64,000 nt of DNA from Berberis thunbergii (GCA_003290165.1 QNQO01000198.1:1116001-1180000), one strand, 5' to 3'. Positions 25,141 to 35,731 are shown, counted from the first letter of the stretch. A program made the numbers and translations. The notes: a model not told the origin generated them from the letters alone.

Positions 25141-25772
25141 CTACAGGTTTGATCAGAAGCTTTCATTGTCAGTCATCACCAGCTAGACTTACTTGGTTGA
25201 GTTTGACGATCATCGACCGCGAAGGGGGCAATGATCACTGGCAAGTCATCGTCACCAGGCGTGATAGCGCTGATTAGACTCTCACTTCGTAGACCATCGG
25301 GATCCGGGCTGGGTGGGCTAGATGTCGGGATGTATAGAAGTCGTTGTCATCAGTTTTGGCTGACTAAGCTTGCCCGGTTGGAGAGGGATTCCGCTCATTT
25401 GAGGGCGTGTGAACCCATGTCCGCTAGTGTCGCACACTGTGCGAAAAACATTATCTTAACACAAATATGCAATTCGTAGGTTCGATCCATGCATCAAGGC
25501 TAATTTGGATTGTGCTCGTGCCAAGCATATAGCAGAATATTGTTTGAATGGTGGGCCGAGCCTTTGGGCCGCAGAGTAAGAGTAAGGGTCTCTTGTACGG
25601 TTGTGCTACGTGTACGACATAGATCGCGTGGTGACACGATTATGGCATAAGCTGTGGAACGGTTGAGTACCAGTTACTCCTTTTTAATCGATGGGGTTGC
25701 GTGCATCGCCATTAATTGAATGAACATGGTCTGCGCAATTTTCTTTGAAATCATCGTCTCTTCACTTCCTAT

Positions 25773-26204
25773 ATGGTATTCAATGCTTGGCAATTAAAGC
25801 AAAAATGCCAGTTTGGTGAACCATTATGCCTATATAATGGTGTTTTCAATCGTTGTAGGCACTATCTTTCCTATAGCTTATCTCTTGTAATGTTCTTATT
25901 TGAAGAAAATGCTTTGGGTTTTCCAATGGCTGAAAGGAAATCTCTAGCAATGGAGTCTTCGAATGTTCTGACATTTGCATTGATCATGCACGACGATAGT
26001 TGCTATTATGTGTGGTCACCTGTTCTGGGTAGGCACATAGTTGATCTGCCAAGATCTTGTAATTTTTTCTCATATTGCAGAGAAGTAGTACGAGTTTTCT
26101 ACCAAGGGAGATGCCCTGGTGTTACTCTGTGCCCTTTTGTCCGTGCATGCATGTGTCCCGCTTCTAACCAATGGTTGATTGAAGTGTTAGCCGATGTGCG
26201 ATGA
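25773..26204 (+). other. Repeated ALGFP module in element B
   Basis: A plus-strand open frame of 143 codons includes NALGFPMAERKSLAMESSN, VLTFALIMHDDSCYYVW and LGRHIVDLPRS, the counterpart of 17834-18187. Keeping frame and amino-acid similarity at the same place in two independent copies suggests either coding or a constrained internal sequence. No family is recognised. Confidence 0.5.
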
Positions 26205-27256
26205 TTTCGGATGTGGTATCTCTCACTCACTCTCGGCGTCGTGAATGGGAAAAGTGGTCTCGCTTGGCAACACTGTGAGACCTTGTTTGCTTTGTCGCTT
26301 GTGGTCATCCTCATCTGCCTTCTTCCATCCCCCTGAAAGACCACAACCATATGAGGAAGTCTGTAAGGGGTGGGATGTCTCTTGAGGAAATCAGTAGTCC
26401 ATGGTAAGGTTACCACTATGTTGTATGGGCACTTTCCTGGGGTGATTTAACAGAGCAATTTGGTCGCTCAGTCCTTTCAATCCCCTCTGACACCTTGTTT
26501 TTATCTTGGGAAGGGGTCGAGCGAAGTCCTTTCGCATATCTTTGTTGTCACTTGTAGATTGCTCGCATTGGAAGGTCTGCACGACCTTCTTCAGATACCG
26601 TTACATAGTTAGATCGTTTAAGCGAGTTTTTACTTCATGTCGCACTGATTTCAGATGCTTGTAGTATGTAGTCTTTTGTATCCGCCTCGAGGTGCTTATT
26701 GTTACATTTTTCAAGTAATCAATAGAGTTTGTTTTCGTAATCCTTTCTTTACTTTTTGAATGATTGTAAATCACATAAGCCTTTAAGAACTAAAACTCTA
26801 CATTGACTATGACTACTGAAAGGGAAATAAACAATCGAAAAAAGACTAACTATTGATTGACAGAGATTGATCCTGGCCATAATATGAACTCGAATGACCC
26901 TTGCAGATAATTAGCATTCTCCAACGGATTGTCGAGACTTGCAGGTGTTACAGAGGTTACTGAAGAGTAAACCTTGTAGAGGGGTTAATCTCCACACCGA
27001 TGGAATGTCATAGAAATGTGTTCCCACTTGCTATGGCCTCTTCATTTAGCTGTGCGGGAGAGCTTATTACTCTTGTGTCGCTTAAATGTGATGTCTCTAC
27101 CGTCGTTTGGCTTGGCACTGGTTTAGGCTGTTTTGCAGGATGTAGTTGGATCTGGGAGCATTCTATCCATTTTAGTGCGGCGTAATGGCAACCTCGTGCT
27201 GTAGGTTGGTCTCCACGTATTGTCTCTTCAGAGTGGTTAGCAACATACATAACACA

Positions 27257-27660
27257 CTAGTGAAGGGTGGAAACTACTGCTTCCATCTGGTGGAGCCATT
27301 GTCTTCCCAGAATAAGATTGTAGGTTGATGGCGCATCTACTACCATGAAGTCTAGAAACAATACATTTCTTAATTGTAGCTCCCTTGCCAATGTTGCTAA
27401 CTTTGTATTTTCAAAGGGGAAGCATTTATCCCCACTGAATCCAACGAACAGGTGATCCAAGGGTGTCAGGTTTTCCTCCTTGCTGCAGTACGTGTTGTAG
27501 AACAGTACGTTGAACGAGCTTCTTGTGTCCACTAGAGCTCTTTTTACCTCCCACCTTGCTATGGAGACCGAGATGGGCATTGTTGTTTGACACTCGAACT
27601 CCTTCAAGGTCCTTGTCCGTAAAGGTTAAGGTGGGAATGGGGCTCTTAATCATCGAGTGG
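27257..27660 (-). pseudogene. Element B aspartic protease with altered active site
   Basis: The frame has LTFTDKDLEGV near 27640, then RALVDTRSSFNVLFY, GFSGDKCFPF and DAPSTYNLILGRQWLHQMEAVVST. This is the retropepsin-like protease of plant gypsy gag-pro proteins. The catalytic triad reads Asp-Thr-Arg, not Asp-Thr-Gly, which should abolish activity. A frameshift splits it from upstream gag. Coding similarity fades after HYAALK (about 27175), with no pol downstream. Confidence 0.85.
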
Positions 27661-27899
27661 CAGATGTGTTTGTCCTCATCCGCGGGTTGTGTCTGCATCT
27701 CTAGTAAGGTCTGCTTGCAAGACTTGTATGACTGGTCTTCATTCGGTCTAACTCCATGAAGGACATAGATTATCCCTGTAGTCTCTTTATCTATTTCTTT
27801 AACCAATTCCCGTTGTCCCCGATTCATTCTTGTCACTTCTAAGAGTTCAGGAATTCTTTCAATTTGCCTCTACAGATCCAGTACTCAACTTCATACCTC

Positions 27900-29000
27900 A
27901 GACTCTTGCAGTCGTTGGTATCGTGGCCACCCTGCTTGTGGTACGTGCAGTACTTGTCGTTGTCACACTTGGGGGGGTCTCAACGCTACTTCGGGGACCA
28001 CTTCAAATCCTCCAAGTTTTTCATGGAGTTTAGTATGTCTCACATGCTGGAATTGAGGGGTGTCACAGTTCTGGATCCAACGTAGTTGGATGTTTTCTCT
28101 GACTTGGACCGACTAGGGTTTGACCTGTTGTCACTGCGCTTTCTCTTGCTCCGTTTACCATCCTTGTGTTTTTTTCCCTCTTTATTATCCTTAAGAGCGA
28201 AGGGCTTCTTTTCGCCTTCGGTTTCCCTCTTCACGGTTCTCATCTCCTCCAAGGTAATTTGCTTTGGGGCACTCTTGAGGAGCTCTGTCATGTCCAGAGG
28301 GGGCTCTAAGGTGAGGTCTTCGTAGAGCTTTCCTTTCTTGAGGCACGCATTGAAGGCTATCACGGCCGTGCCATCGCTACATCAGTCAATGAGAGTCAGC
28401 TCATTGTTGAAGCGTGTGACATACTCTCTGAGAGTCTCATGTGACCTCTGCTTTAGAGAGAGTATGTAGTGTGGGCCTTTTCGAAAACACTGGCTCCGAA
28501 CAAAACGTGTCAGGATCTCCTTTGGCAGTGTCTTGAAAGAGTCGATCGACCTCGGCAAAAGGTTGTGGAAGCACGCCAGTGGTGACTTCTTTAGGCTGGT
28601 GGGAAACTTTTTGTACATTACTAACTCGGACCCTTCTTTGAATGCCATTACATGTTGGTAATGGCGTAGGTGGTCGAATGGATCGGTGGTTCCGTCGTAG
28701 AAGTCGAGCTTCGGGGGAGTGAACTTCCTCGGAAGGGCCTCATTTATGATCTGATCCACAAATGGTGGGACGAAGAGGCGATATAATACGTCTGGGTCAT
28801 GCGCCTTTCTGCCCTGGCAACAGACTCAGCGTTAGCCGCGCATCCTTCCCTAGTCCAATGAGAACTAGCAGGGACTTGGCTTTCCTATGCTTTCTCCCTG
28901 CTGTTCTTTCGGATATGGAGGTTTGTGCTACTCCTGGCCTCCATTGGCAGGTGGTGGATTTTGTCGCTTGAGAGCCTCCACCGCTTTGGCGATCTGTTGT
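27900..29000 (-). pseudogene. gag: Element B gag
   Basis: Frame 28759-28382 (125 aa) holds the gag core: LDFYDGTTDPFDHLRHYQHV, LPRSIDSFKTLPKEILTRF, ETLREYVTRFNNELTLID. It continues at 28363 (IAFNACLKKGKLYEDLTLEPP), through a very basic stretch (KKHKDGKRSKRKRS), to a zinc-knuckle-like C-x-x-H...GGHDTNDC near 27950. The N-terminal part up to about 29000 is recognisable (VEALKRQNPPP) but has stops. It matches A's gag in order and motif. Confidence 0.88.
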
Positions 29001-29183
29001 ACTGGGTGCAGGGGCGTAAGTCTACTACACGTGCATGACCAAAACCGTTGAAAGCAGCGGTGTTACGCCGGCCTAAGAGTTTGACGTGTCCCCCTTGTTC
29101 TCAGTTGTTGCGTGACCTAGTGGTCATCCTCTCTTTGGGTCTTGAAGGGAGACGACGCTAGTGAAAAGTTAAGAACTTTGTCG

Positions 29184-29204
29184 TCCTCACGGATGGCGCC
29201 AAAC
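29184..29204 (-). promoter_or_regulatory. Primer-binding region of element B
   Basis: The minus strand next to the LTR reads GTTTGGCGCCATCCGTGAGG and keeps the GGCGCC core that element A has lost. This supports the same priming system in both copies. Confidence 0.75.
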
Positions 29205-29864
29205 TCATGCAGTCATTTTTCGCTCCCTGCTTTGACCTAGTCACACTGACCTGCACAAGTAACGCACGTGAGCCACGGACCACCGTTGTGGTGGCCAATG
29301 GCACTTCGATGCTAATGCTAAACATGGATCTGAGGAATGTCTAATGTTGTAAATATGGAATTTGTAACGTACTTAGCTTACCAGCCTCATGTCTTATTTA
29401 TAGTGCATGAGTCCTGGTTTTACCAGGCCATGGTAGGCGTAGTTTAGGAAGGAAATCCTTATCTAATTAGGAGTTGTGCTATAGGAGGAAAGTTTCCTGT
29501 TAGCCCTGTGTCCTAGACACGCGAGATAGAGTTCCCAATCCAAGAGCAATCTGTAGAAGGAAGCTTCCTTGTGTGGAATGTACTCTGGTATTTGCTTCCT
29601 AGATGGAAGCAAAAAATTGTTGTAGTTGCCCGTCCGAAGCCGATCCTTGAGATACTGGCCTTAGTAGGACTTACGGGTATTGAGGATAGTTGTGAGACGT
29701 GTGGGCCTAGCATGCTGTAAGAGTTCGAGTCCATCTGGCAGACTGGATTAGGCGAGCTTAGAACCGCTTGTGCCAGATGAATGTTGGGCTTACGCTGCTT
29801 GTAATTCCTTGAGATCATCATGACACGTGTATGGCTCAGGGATGTGACCTTTTACGTACCATCA
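29205..29864 (-). repeat. 5' LTR of element B
   Basis: 660 bp. The first bases read TCATG in place of TGATG, a point change at the terminus. The minus-strand TATA box at 29395-29402 (TATAAATA) is in the promoter position. The right flank CTAGG is the target duplication. Confidence 0.9.
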
Positions 29865-29869
29865 CTAGG

Positions 29870-30880
29870 GATAGAGGGTTTCTTCTATGATTTTGCCTCC
29901 TTCTTGGCTATCAGCATCTCGTCTAGGGTGATATATCTTTGGGCATCCTTCAAAAGGTTTGCTATATTGGTTGAGGGTCCAGGGTAAGGAAGTCGTAAAA
30001 CTTGCCTCTCCTCAAACCCGAAATGAAGGCAGTGACAGTTGTGTCATAGCTACAACCGTTGATGAGGGTCAACTCATTGTTGAAATGAGTGACATATTCT
30101 TTTAATGTCTCGTTCTGTTTTTGCTTTAGGGTCAGCAGATAGTGCGAGCTCTTCCTGATTCGTTGGCTGCCCACAAAGCGTGTGAGGAATGCCTTCGCCA
30201 ATATCTGTGATGAATGGATTGACCTTGGAGGGAGGCTGTGGAACCAGGTCAGAGATGACTTCTTTTGGCTAGTAGGGAATGATCGGCCCATTATTGCATC
30301 AGACCCTTCCTTAAGTGCAATTACATGCTGGAAGTGGCGCAAGTGGTTGGACAATTCTTCCATCCCGTCATAAAACTCCATTTTTAGTGGGGCACACTTA
30401 TTCGATCGCGGTTCGTCCATGATATGATCCATAAACGGAGGGACCATGAGGTTGAACAGTACGTTTGAGTTTATGGCCCCGTTCCGAATGGGGTTGTGCG
30501 AGACGCGCCTGTCGGCTCTGAACACTGGGTCACTTTGGCCGCTCCTCCATCTTTGGTCCGTTGAGAAGCTGTTGGAGCAACGCGACTCTCTTGAACATGC
30601 TTCTTGGACTCTCTGGGGACTGGGCTCTTTACCACTCACAGTCTCCTTCTACGAGTGGAGGGTTCCATTGTTTGAGTGCCTCCACCGCTTGTGCGATTTG
30701 TTGCATTTGGTTTGATAATAGATGCACTATTGGGTTCGTCATGGCTGCCACCGGCGCGGGGGTCTGAAAAGGTTCCTCCAGTGATGGTGGTGGCACTGGA
30801 GCAGACGGTGTTTTGCTAGTAATTCGAGCATTCGAAGGTTCCACAACATCTCCATTGTTGCGAGACCTTGTTGTCACCAT
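29870..30880 (-). pseudogene. gag: Element A gag, 5' part, cut by element B
   Basis: The ATG at 30880 opens MVTTRSRNN, a usual start for gypsy gag, 77 bp inside the 5' LTR. An overlapping frame (30639-29962, 225 aa) carries the Retrotrans_gag core: MEFYDGMEELSNHLRHFQHV, LTWFHSLPPRSIHS, FLTRFVGSQRIRK, ETLKEYVTHFNNELTLI and the end CSYDTTVTAFISGLRRGKFYD. Gag would package the element RNA. Element B enters at 29864/29865 and A's coding sequence resumes at 20223. Confidence 0.88.
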
Positions 30881-30936
30881 CTTTTTGGTTATCTGGGAAA
30901 AGTGGTACTACTGTTTCTTCTGAAGAACTTTGTCGT

Positions 30937-30957
30937 TCCCCACGGACAACGCCAAAC
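30937..30957 (-). promoter_or_regulatory. Primer-binding region of element A
   Basis: Immediately inside the 5' LTR the minus strand reads GTTTGGCGTTGTCCGTGGG, a degraded form of the TTTGGCGCC-type sequence found at this place in many plant gypsy elements. It fixes the transcription direction as minus. Confidence 0.7.
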
Positions 30958-31617
30958 TGATGTAGTCGATTTTTGTTCTCCTTTATCGCCTTGACTTACA
31001 CCTGCACAAGTAGCCCACGTGAGCAAAATACCATTGTGTTCCGATGTTTAAGTTAGATAAGGCTTAGGAGAGGCTTAAAGCTGTAAATTGAATTTATGTC
31101 GTGTACCTTGGTTCATCGATCTAATATCCCTTTTATAGTATGAGAGTCATTGTTCGGCTAGGCCTTTAGTGGTGTAGTTTAGAAAAAGAGATCTTGCTGG
31201 AAATCCTTTTCTAGTTGGGAGGTGTCCATGTAGGGTGGTTTCCCTACACGACTTGTGCTCCTGGATCCGCGGGAGAGGTATACCTTTCTGAGTATTGTCC
31301 ATGCAAGGAAGTTTCCTTGCCCGACTTTTACTATAGTATTTGTTTTCTAGTCGGATCCAATGTATTGCGGGTCTGCCTGTCTTGGGTCGATTCTCAGATA
31401 CTTACCTTGTCAGGGCTTACGAGTACTGGGATTTATCGCGTGACGAATGGGCTTATTAAGGCGCTGCAATTCAGATCCAACGTTCTGGAATTTGCCAAAA
31501 GTGGGCTTAATGTTGTCTGGGACTCGCTGGATTGAGCACGCCATCGGATCTGCTTTGTTCTGTTGATGAGATTATCATGATACAGTGTTGATCAGAGGAC
31601 AGATTGATGTATCATCA
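30958..31617 (-). repeat. 5' LTR of element A
   Basis: 660 bp, bounded by the primer site at its inner edge and ATATG at its outer edge. The minus-strand TATA box (31131-31139, ACTATAAAAG) would be the element promoter. A deletion of about 20 bp near 31035 relative to the other LTR removes part of a GTGG-rich segment. Confidence 0.9.
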
Positions 31618-31917
31618 ATATGTATTAGAGAAATACAGTAAATTGGACATGTTTTGGGAAGGAAATCGAGCTTTATGGCCTCTGGAGTGAATCAAAATCG
31701 ATTGGGTAGTGAATATCGAGGAAGGAAAACCGAAGGAATTATTGAGGAATGCACCAAATCTATATTGTGAAGTGAAGATTGAGGTACAAGTTGAGGAAAT
31801 CAGAGTTGTTTGTGATCATATTGTATCATGACATGCATACACATTTGAAGCGTAAAAGAGACTTAACAAGATGCCAAGAAAGGGTTTCAAAATTACCTCT
31901 TTTGATAGAGAAGACAT
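31618..31917 (-). pseudogene. F-box domain, 5' half of the split pseudogene
   Basis: From an ATG at 31917 the minus strand reads MSSLSKEVILK. After a frame change it continues LVKSLLRFKCVCMS-stop-YNMITNNSDFLN, the core of an F-box (LPVKSLLRFKCVCKSW). The stop is TGA where the conserved Trp codon TGG is expected. Nearer the junction NLLYFSNTY runs straight into NVLYLYDPSQ once the 19-kb insertion and one ATATG copy are removed. The gene carries disabling changes, though they could have accumulated after the insertion. Confidence 0.75.
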
Positions 31918-31929
31918 CTCTGCTCACTC

Positions 31930-33244
31930 TCTACGCTCTTGCACAAACCTGAACTTGAGTTTGCTATCTACGCTCATGCATAAACCCTGGAAAACCTTTT
32001 TTTTTTTTTTTACTTTCAAATGAAAATGGTGAAAGCCTATCGCAATTTACAGTAAGGACCAAGTCAAAGGTAAGGGATAAAAAATTTAGCAGTCATGGAG
32101 GTTTGAAATTGTCCCAGAGTGCTCAATTTTACCCAGTCTTCCCCATTTACCTATGGCAAAATGGCAATAAATGACCTGGCGCGAACACAACCCCATATTT
32201 CATAGGTTGAAGCGATAATTAATTGTTTCGTGTCCACCAAATCCACCTATTTAAATAGGAGTGAATAAAAACCCAAATAAACCGCCCAAATTATTTCTAT
32301 TTTTTTAAGATTAGTTCGGTTGAAAAACCAAGGAAACTGAATCAAATAACTATTTTTATTTATTTTTTAAAATTATAGGTTTAGATCAGTTTAACATAGG
32401 TTTGTTGGTTTGGTTTGTTTTTCAATTTAATTGAGTTTTACTGTGGTTTGAATTCAACATATATTTAAGTCGGTTCAATTTGGATTTCTGTCATATAGGT
32501 TGATATTGTTTCATTTGCGGTTTCATGTTGAAACTGAACCATGACCAACCTTATTCTCAGCTAATTGTGTGACACATCAAAATTAACGTAGATAACCCAT
32601 TAAACATGTTTAACCCGATTAATTTTAGAAACACTCTACTTTGAGTCATTTTTGTGCTAAAATGTACTCACTCATGTAGCAACATATGTACCATAAGTTT
32701 AAACATTAAGATGTCCAATTGTAATGATGGAGATGTTGCCACGTCATTGACATCAACTTCTTTAACTTTAATAAGTTTTGATTTCATATAAGTTTAAATA
32801 GGTTAAATGTGTCAGACGCATTATATGGGTTGATGACTTGATTTGATATGATATGATTAGCTAACCGTGTCGAAACAGGGTTTGTGTTTGGTTTACCTGC
32901 CACAAAGTAGGTTTTGAAATGTAACACGAAATTATGATATGACAAGACAATACCCATCAAGTGAACTCAATCGATATTTGACACAGGGATTGTGATGTAC
33001 ACACAAATCTCTTTATTTTAATTAATTTCATTTTTTCTAAAATGACTTAAAATAGTTGAACTAGAGTTGATCCAGTGAGTTAAATTGCGTCACCAAGCTC
33101 GATGAGGTAATTAACCTCATTGAATCGCCACTCCTTTTCTTTACAAATTTGCATTAGCTTAACAGAATTTAGAAACACACAATATTCTACTCTTTACATT
33201 GTTTACTCGACCTATGTAATAGAACTCAAAATTTATTTTATAAA
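31930..33244. other. Intergenic AT-rich DNA with a T run
   Basis: Upstream of the F-box start. It includes a T run of about 16 nt near 31996-32011 and a G/T-rich stretch 32390-32520 (GGTTTGTTGGTTTGG). No gene is recognised. Confidence 0.5.
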
Positions 33245-33245
33245 T

Positions 33246-33312
33246 GGGATACTAGCTCAACTGGTAGACTTGTAGCAGACGATATTTCAAATCCAGGGTT
33301 TGAATCATGTTA
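33246..33312 (+). mobile_element. Possible tRNA-derived SINE head
   Basis: TAGCTCAACTGG (33253-33264) fits the RNA polymerase III A box, and GGGTTTGAATC (33297-33307) fits a B box, with about 32 bp between them, as in tRNA-derived SINEs. The sequence does not fold as a full tRNA: no paired acceptor stem is visible. The body and 3' end of the element are not defined. Confidence 0.35.
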
Positions 33313-34250
33313 AAGGCATTTATTGATTTTGGCATCCAATAACAATCCTTTGTATTGTATAAAACTAGGGTTGAAAACTGAATCGACAAGGTCATTTTTT
33401 TTTTTTTCGACTTTTGCAAAGTTTTGAAATAAAATTGACTTGTGTTTAATCGCTTTGCTATATACCAAAAAAATTGCCCAATTTAATGAGCATGTTACCC
33501 AAAAAGCTAATCCAATAAAGGTAAAAATTTCCAAGATTTTTTTTAATCACCACCTTGTCTTTGGAAATAGTAAAGCGATTAAATAAGGCTACTTTGTCCT
33601 TGGAAATATGCTACTTTGCCCGTGGAAAGAGTAAAGTAAGGTAAAAAGACTCAAAGAGAGTAAAGGAGAAGAACAATAAATTACGGAGAAAATAAGAGTA
33701 ATTGAGTAAAATAAGGGAGAAAGATACTAAAGCAATAGTAAACTTAAAATATTAGCTAAAACTATTATATTGCTACGGACGGTTCCGTTTTGTCGATTAA
33801 AATTAGTAAAGAACCGACAACACAATAGACTACGTCAGTTTAAATTTTCAAAAATCGAATTGATCGATGTGGTTTAGTCAATTTTTTGTTATATGTTTAT
33901 GTTTGGTGTAAATTGTGAAACAATTTGCTCGTCTAGGTGTAAGATTATACTCTTGTTTTTCTTGTATAAATATAAGATTTCATTTTGTAAAAATAATGTC
34001 ATTTTTAGTCGAATTTGGTTATACAACGTCTAAAAATATAATTGGGGAATATTTTGACAAAAATGTTCGCTCCAATTTTTCTAATATTGTGTTGATGGTG
34101 GACAACTCAAACGTTTTCTCTTTAGCAACCACAACACAATGATGGGAGTCCCTAGCCTCTATGGTTTTTATGATATTTCCGTCCTTCAATAATTAACATC
34201 TCCTCTACGAACTTTTGTATAAAAAGAATCAAAAGTTGTGTTGTTTTGGT
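33313..34250. other. Intergenic DNA, nothing recognised
   Basis: AT-rich sequence with short direct repeats (GGCTACTTTGTCC/TTGGAAATAG-type near 33585-33630). No domain in any frame. Confidence 0.5.
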
Positions 34251-34535
34251 GCGAGGGCGAGGGCGAGAGGGCTCTGCGAGAAGGTGAGAGGCTCTGTGAG
34301 AGGGCTACGAGTCAGATTTGCTCTCTTCGGTTCCAGATCTACATCTCCTTCAGATCTGTTATCTCCTTCAAGCTGAATCTCATTTAGATCTGCTTCCTTC
34401 AGGCTACATCTCCTTCAGATCTGCCCCCCTTCAGATCTACTCTTTCTCGGCTCCAAATTTGTGTCTGAGACTACACCTTCTTCAGATCTGCTCCCATCAA
34501 CTTCAGATCTTCTTCCTCTTTGTCAGACCTACCCT
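34250..34535 (+). repeat. AGATCTGC-rich leader upstream of the L1 ORF1
   Basis: A GAGGGCGAG-type purine repeat (34250-34310) is followed by many irregular copies of TCCTTCAGATCTGC or close variants. Low-complexity repeated leaders are common in LINE 5' untranslated regions, and this one ends about 40 bp before the ORF1 ATG. Confidence 0.55.
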
Positions 34536-34572
34536 CTTGAGTTGAATGAATTTCGTGGATGATTGATCAAGG

Positions 34573-35619
34573 ATGGCGTCTACAACCACGTCGGATGGTC
34601 CTTCACCTCTTCATGGTGCAGCACAAACCAACAATAGGGGACTTGAAACCAACCCAAATACACATCAAGATGAGATTGATGGTGTGATGAATAGATCTGC
34701 GGTGAGTGCTACGCAAGCATTTGCTACTACTCCGACATTGCCCAAGATGGATTGGGCATCAAAGCTGAAGCAACACAAGTCTACGGGCACAACCAAGCTT
34801 CAATACGTACCCCCTGCGATTGTAAATGGCCAGAAAATAGTGCATGTTAGCACCTCTGATTTCATAGCCAGAATTGAAGAGTGTGAACGACTGATTATTA
34901 GCAGGTTCATAGGGAGGAAATTGTTGTATGGGTATGTCAAAGAATACCTCAGTCGAGTTTGGGGAATTCATATATTTGAGATGAATATTCATGGAGATAA
35001 GAACTTTGTGTTCAAATTTAGAGAGGAAACTAATAGGGACAAAGTTCTGGAAATGGGACATTTACACATTGCTAGTAGACTCTTCATTCTTCGAGCTTGG
35101 AACCCATTGATGGACGAGGAAGAAGCACTTACTACCATTCCCATATGGGTTACATTGAAGAAGATACAATTATTTCTTTGGAACCCGGAAGGCATCCAAA
35201 AAATTACAAGTGTAATAGGAGTCCCAATCATCCTTGACAAAGCAACAGAGGAGAGAACACGACTGTCATATGCAAAAGTCTGTGTGGAAATTAATGTTAG
35301 CAGCCAACTCCCCAAAGCAATACCAATAGTTATCAATAGTGAGAAGAAGATATTAGTGGAAGTGGAGTATGCTTGGGTTCCAGCCAAATGCATCTCGTGT
35401 GCGGGGTTTGGGCACAACAAAATGGGTTGTCCAAAGAGTAAGCCAATTAGACAAACAACTCGAAAAGTTTGGAGAGAAACAGGGAAGAAAGTAGATGAGA
35501 ATCTGAATGAGGAAGATAAAAATGGTTGGACCGTTGTTTTAGGAAAACATGCATTCAAGCCCAATAAGGCAATGCAAACGCGTAGATGTCAGAAGGCAGA
35601 TCAACACCAATGCAAGTGA
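34573..35619 (+). CDS. L1-type LINE ORF1 protein (DUF4283 plus zinc knuckle), orphan
   Basis: An uninterrupted 348-codon frame. Residues 1-80 are low-complexity Thr/Ser/Asn. About 95-235 match the DUF4283 RNA-binding fold of plant LINE ORF1/gag-like proteins (ERLIISRFIGRK, FVFKFREETNRDKVLEMGHLHIASRLFILRAWNP, IPIWVTLKKIQLFLWN). A C-x2-C-x4-H-x4-C knuckle (CISCAGFGHNKMGC) sits near residue 275. In L1 elements this protein coats LINE RNA. No ORF2 follows. The frame end at 35619 looks like a frameshift, because frame 35549-35731 continues the acidic tail (NNVNEVDIIDQYDDEMD). It may be a truncated L1 or a retained gag-like gene. Confidence 0.75.
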   Translation: MASTTTSDGPSPLHGAAQTNNRGLETNPNTHQDEIDGVMNRSAVSATQAFATTPTLPKMDWASKLKQHKSTGTTKLQYVPPAIVNGQKIVHVSTSDFIARIEECERLIISRFIGRKLLYGYVKEYLSRVWGIHIFEMNIHGDKNFVFKFREETNRDKVLEMGHLHIASRLFILRAWNPLMDEEEALTTIPIWVTLKKIQLFLWNPEGIQKITSVIGVPIILDKATEERTRLSYAKVCVEINVSSQLPKAIPIVINSEKKILVEVEYAWVPAKCISCAGFGHNKMGCPKSKPIRQTTRKVWRETGKKVDENLNEEDKNGWTVVLGKHAFKPNKAMQTRRCQKADQHQCK

Positions 35620-35731
35620 GAGCACAAACAACGTGAATGAGGTAGATATTATAGATCAGTATGATGATGAGATGGATATTGCGAACCAGTCAAACAAAGA
35701 AGTTATCCCTACACTTCCAGTTGAGGAATAA

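Larger units (their letters stand above)
20224..29864 (-). mobile_element. Element B: second copy of the same family, nested in A
   Basis: LTRs at 20224-20891 and 29205-29864 are flanked by the exact duplication CTAGG (20219-20223 and 29865-29869). Total length is 9.64 kb. The organisation matches A: gag (from about 29000), zinc knuckle near 27960, protease to about 27257, antisense module 21146-23640 on plus, tandem repeats 24240-25140, no pol. It interrupts A's gag-protease region in the same orientation. LTR copies differ mainly by transitions, as expected for methylated DNA. Confidence 0.92.
12575..31617 (-). mobile_element. Element A: non-autonomous Ty3-gypsy retrotransposon, split by element B
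   Basis: LTRs at 12575-13267 and 30958-31617 both run TGATG...ATCATCA and are flanked by the exact 5-bp duplication ATATG (12570-12574 and 31618-31622). Without nested element B the element is about 9.4 kb. Minus-strand order is 5' LTR, primer site, gag (30880 down), protease (to about 19115), then a long region with no RT, RNase H or integrase but with an antisense coding module, tandem repeats and the 3' LTR. It must have relied on enzymes of an autonomous relative. About a dozen differences in the first 80 bp between LTRs point to an old insertion. Confidence 0.92.

Noticed and set aside
12575..31617. Element A as an autonomous retrovirus-like element with an envelope
   Set aside because: The region after protease lacks RT and integrase, and the large ORF there is antisense with a Transposase_28-like domain, not an envelope.
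33246..33318. A functional tRNA gene
   Set aside because: A and B box-like words are present, but there is no acceptor or anticodon stem pairing and no clear T-loop.
34989..35564. 191-codon minus-strand frame
   Set aside because: It is the antisense shadow of the L1 ORF1 on the plus strand.
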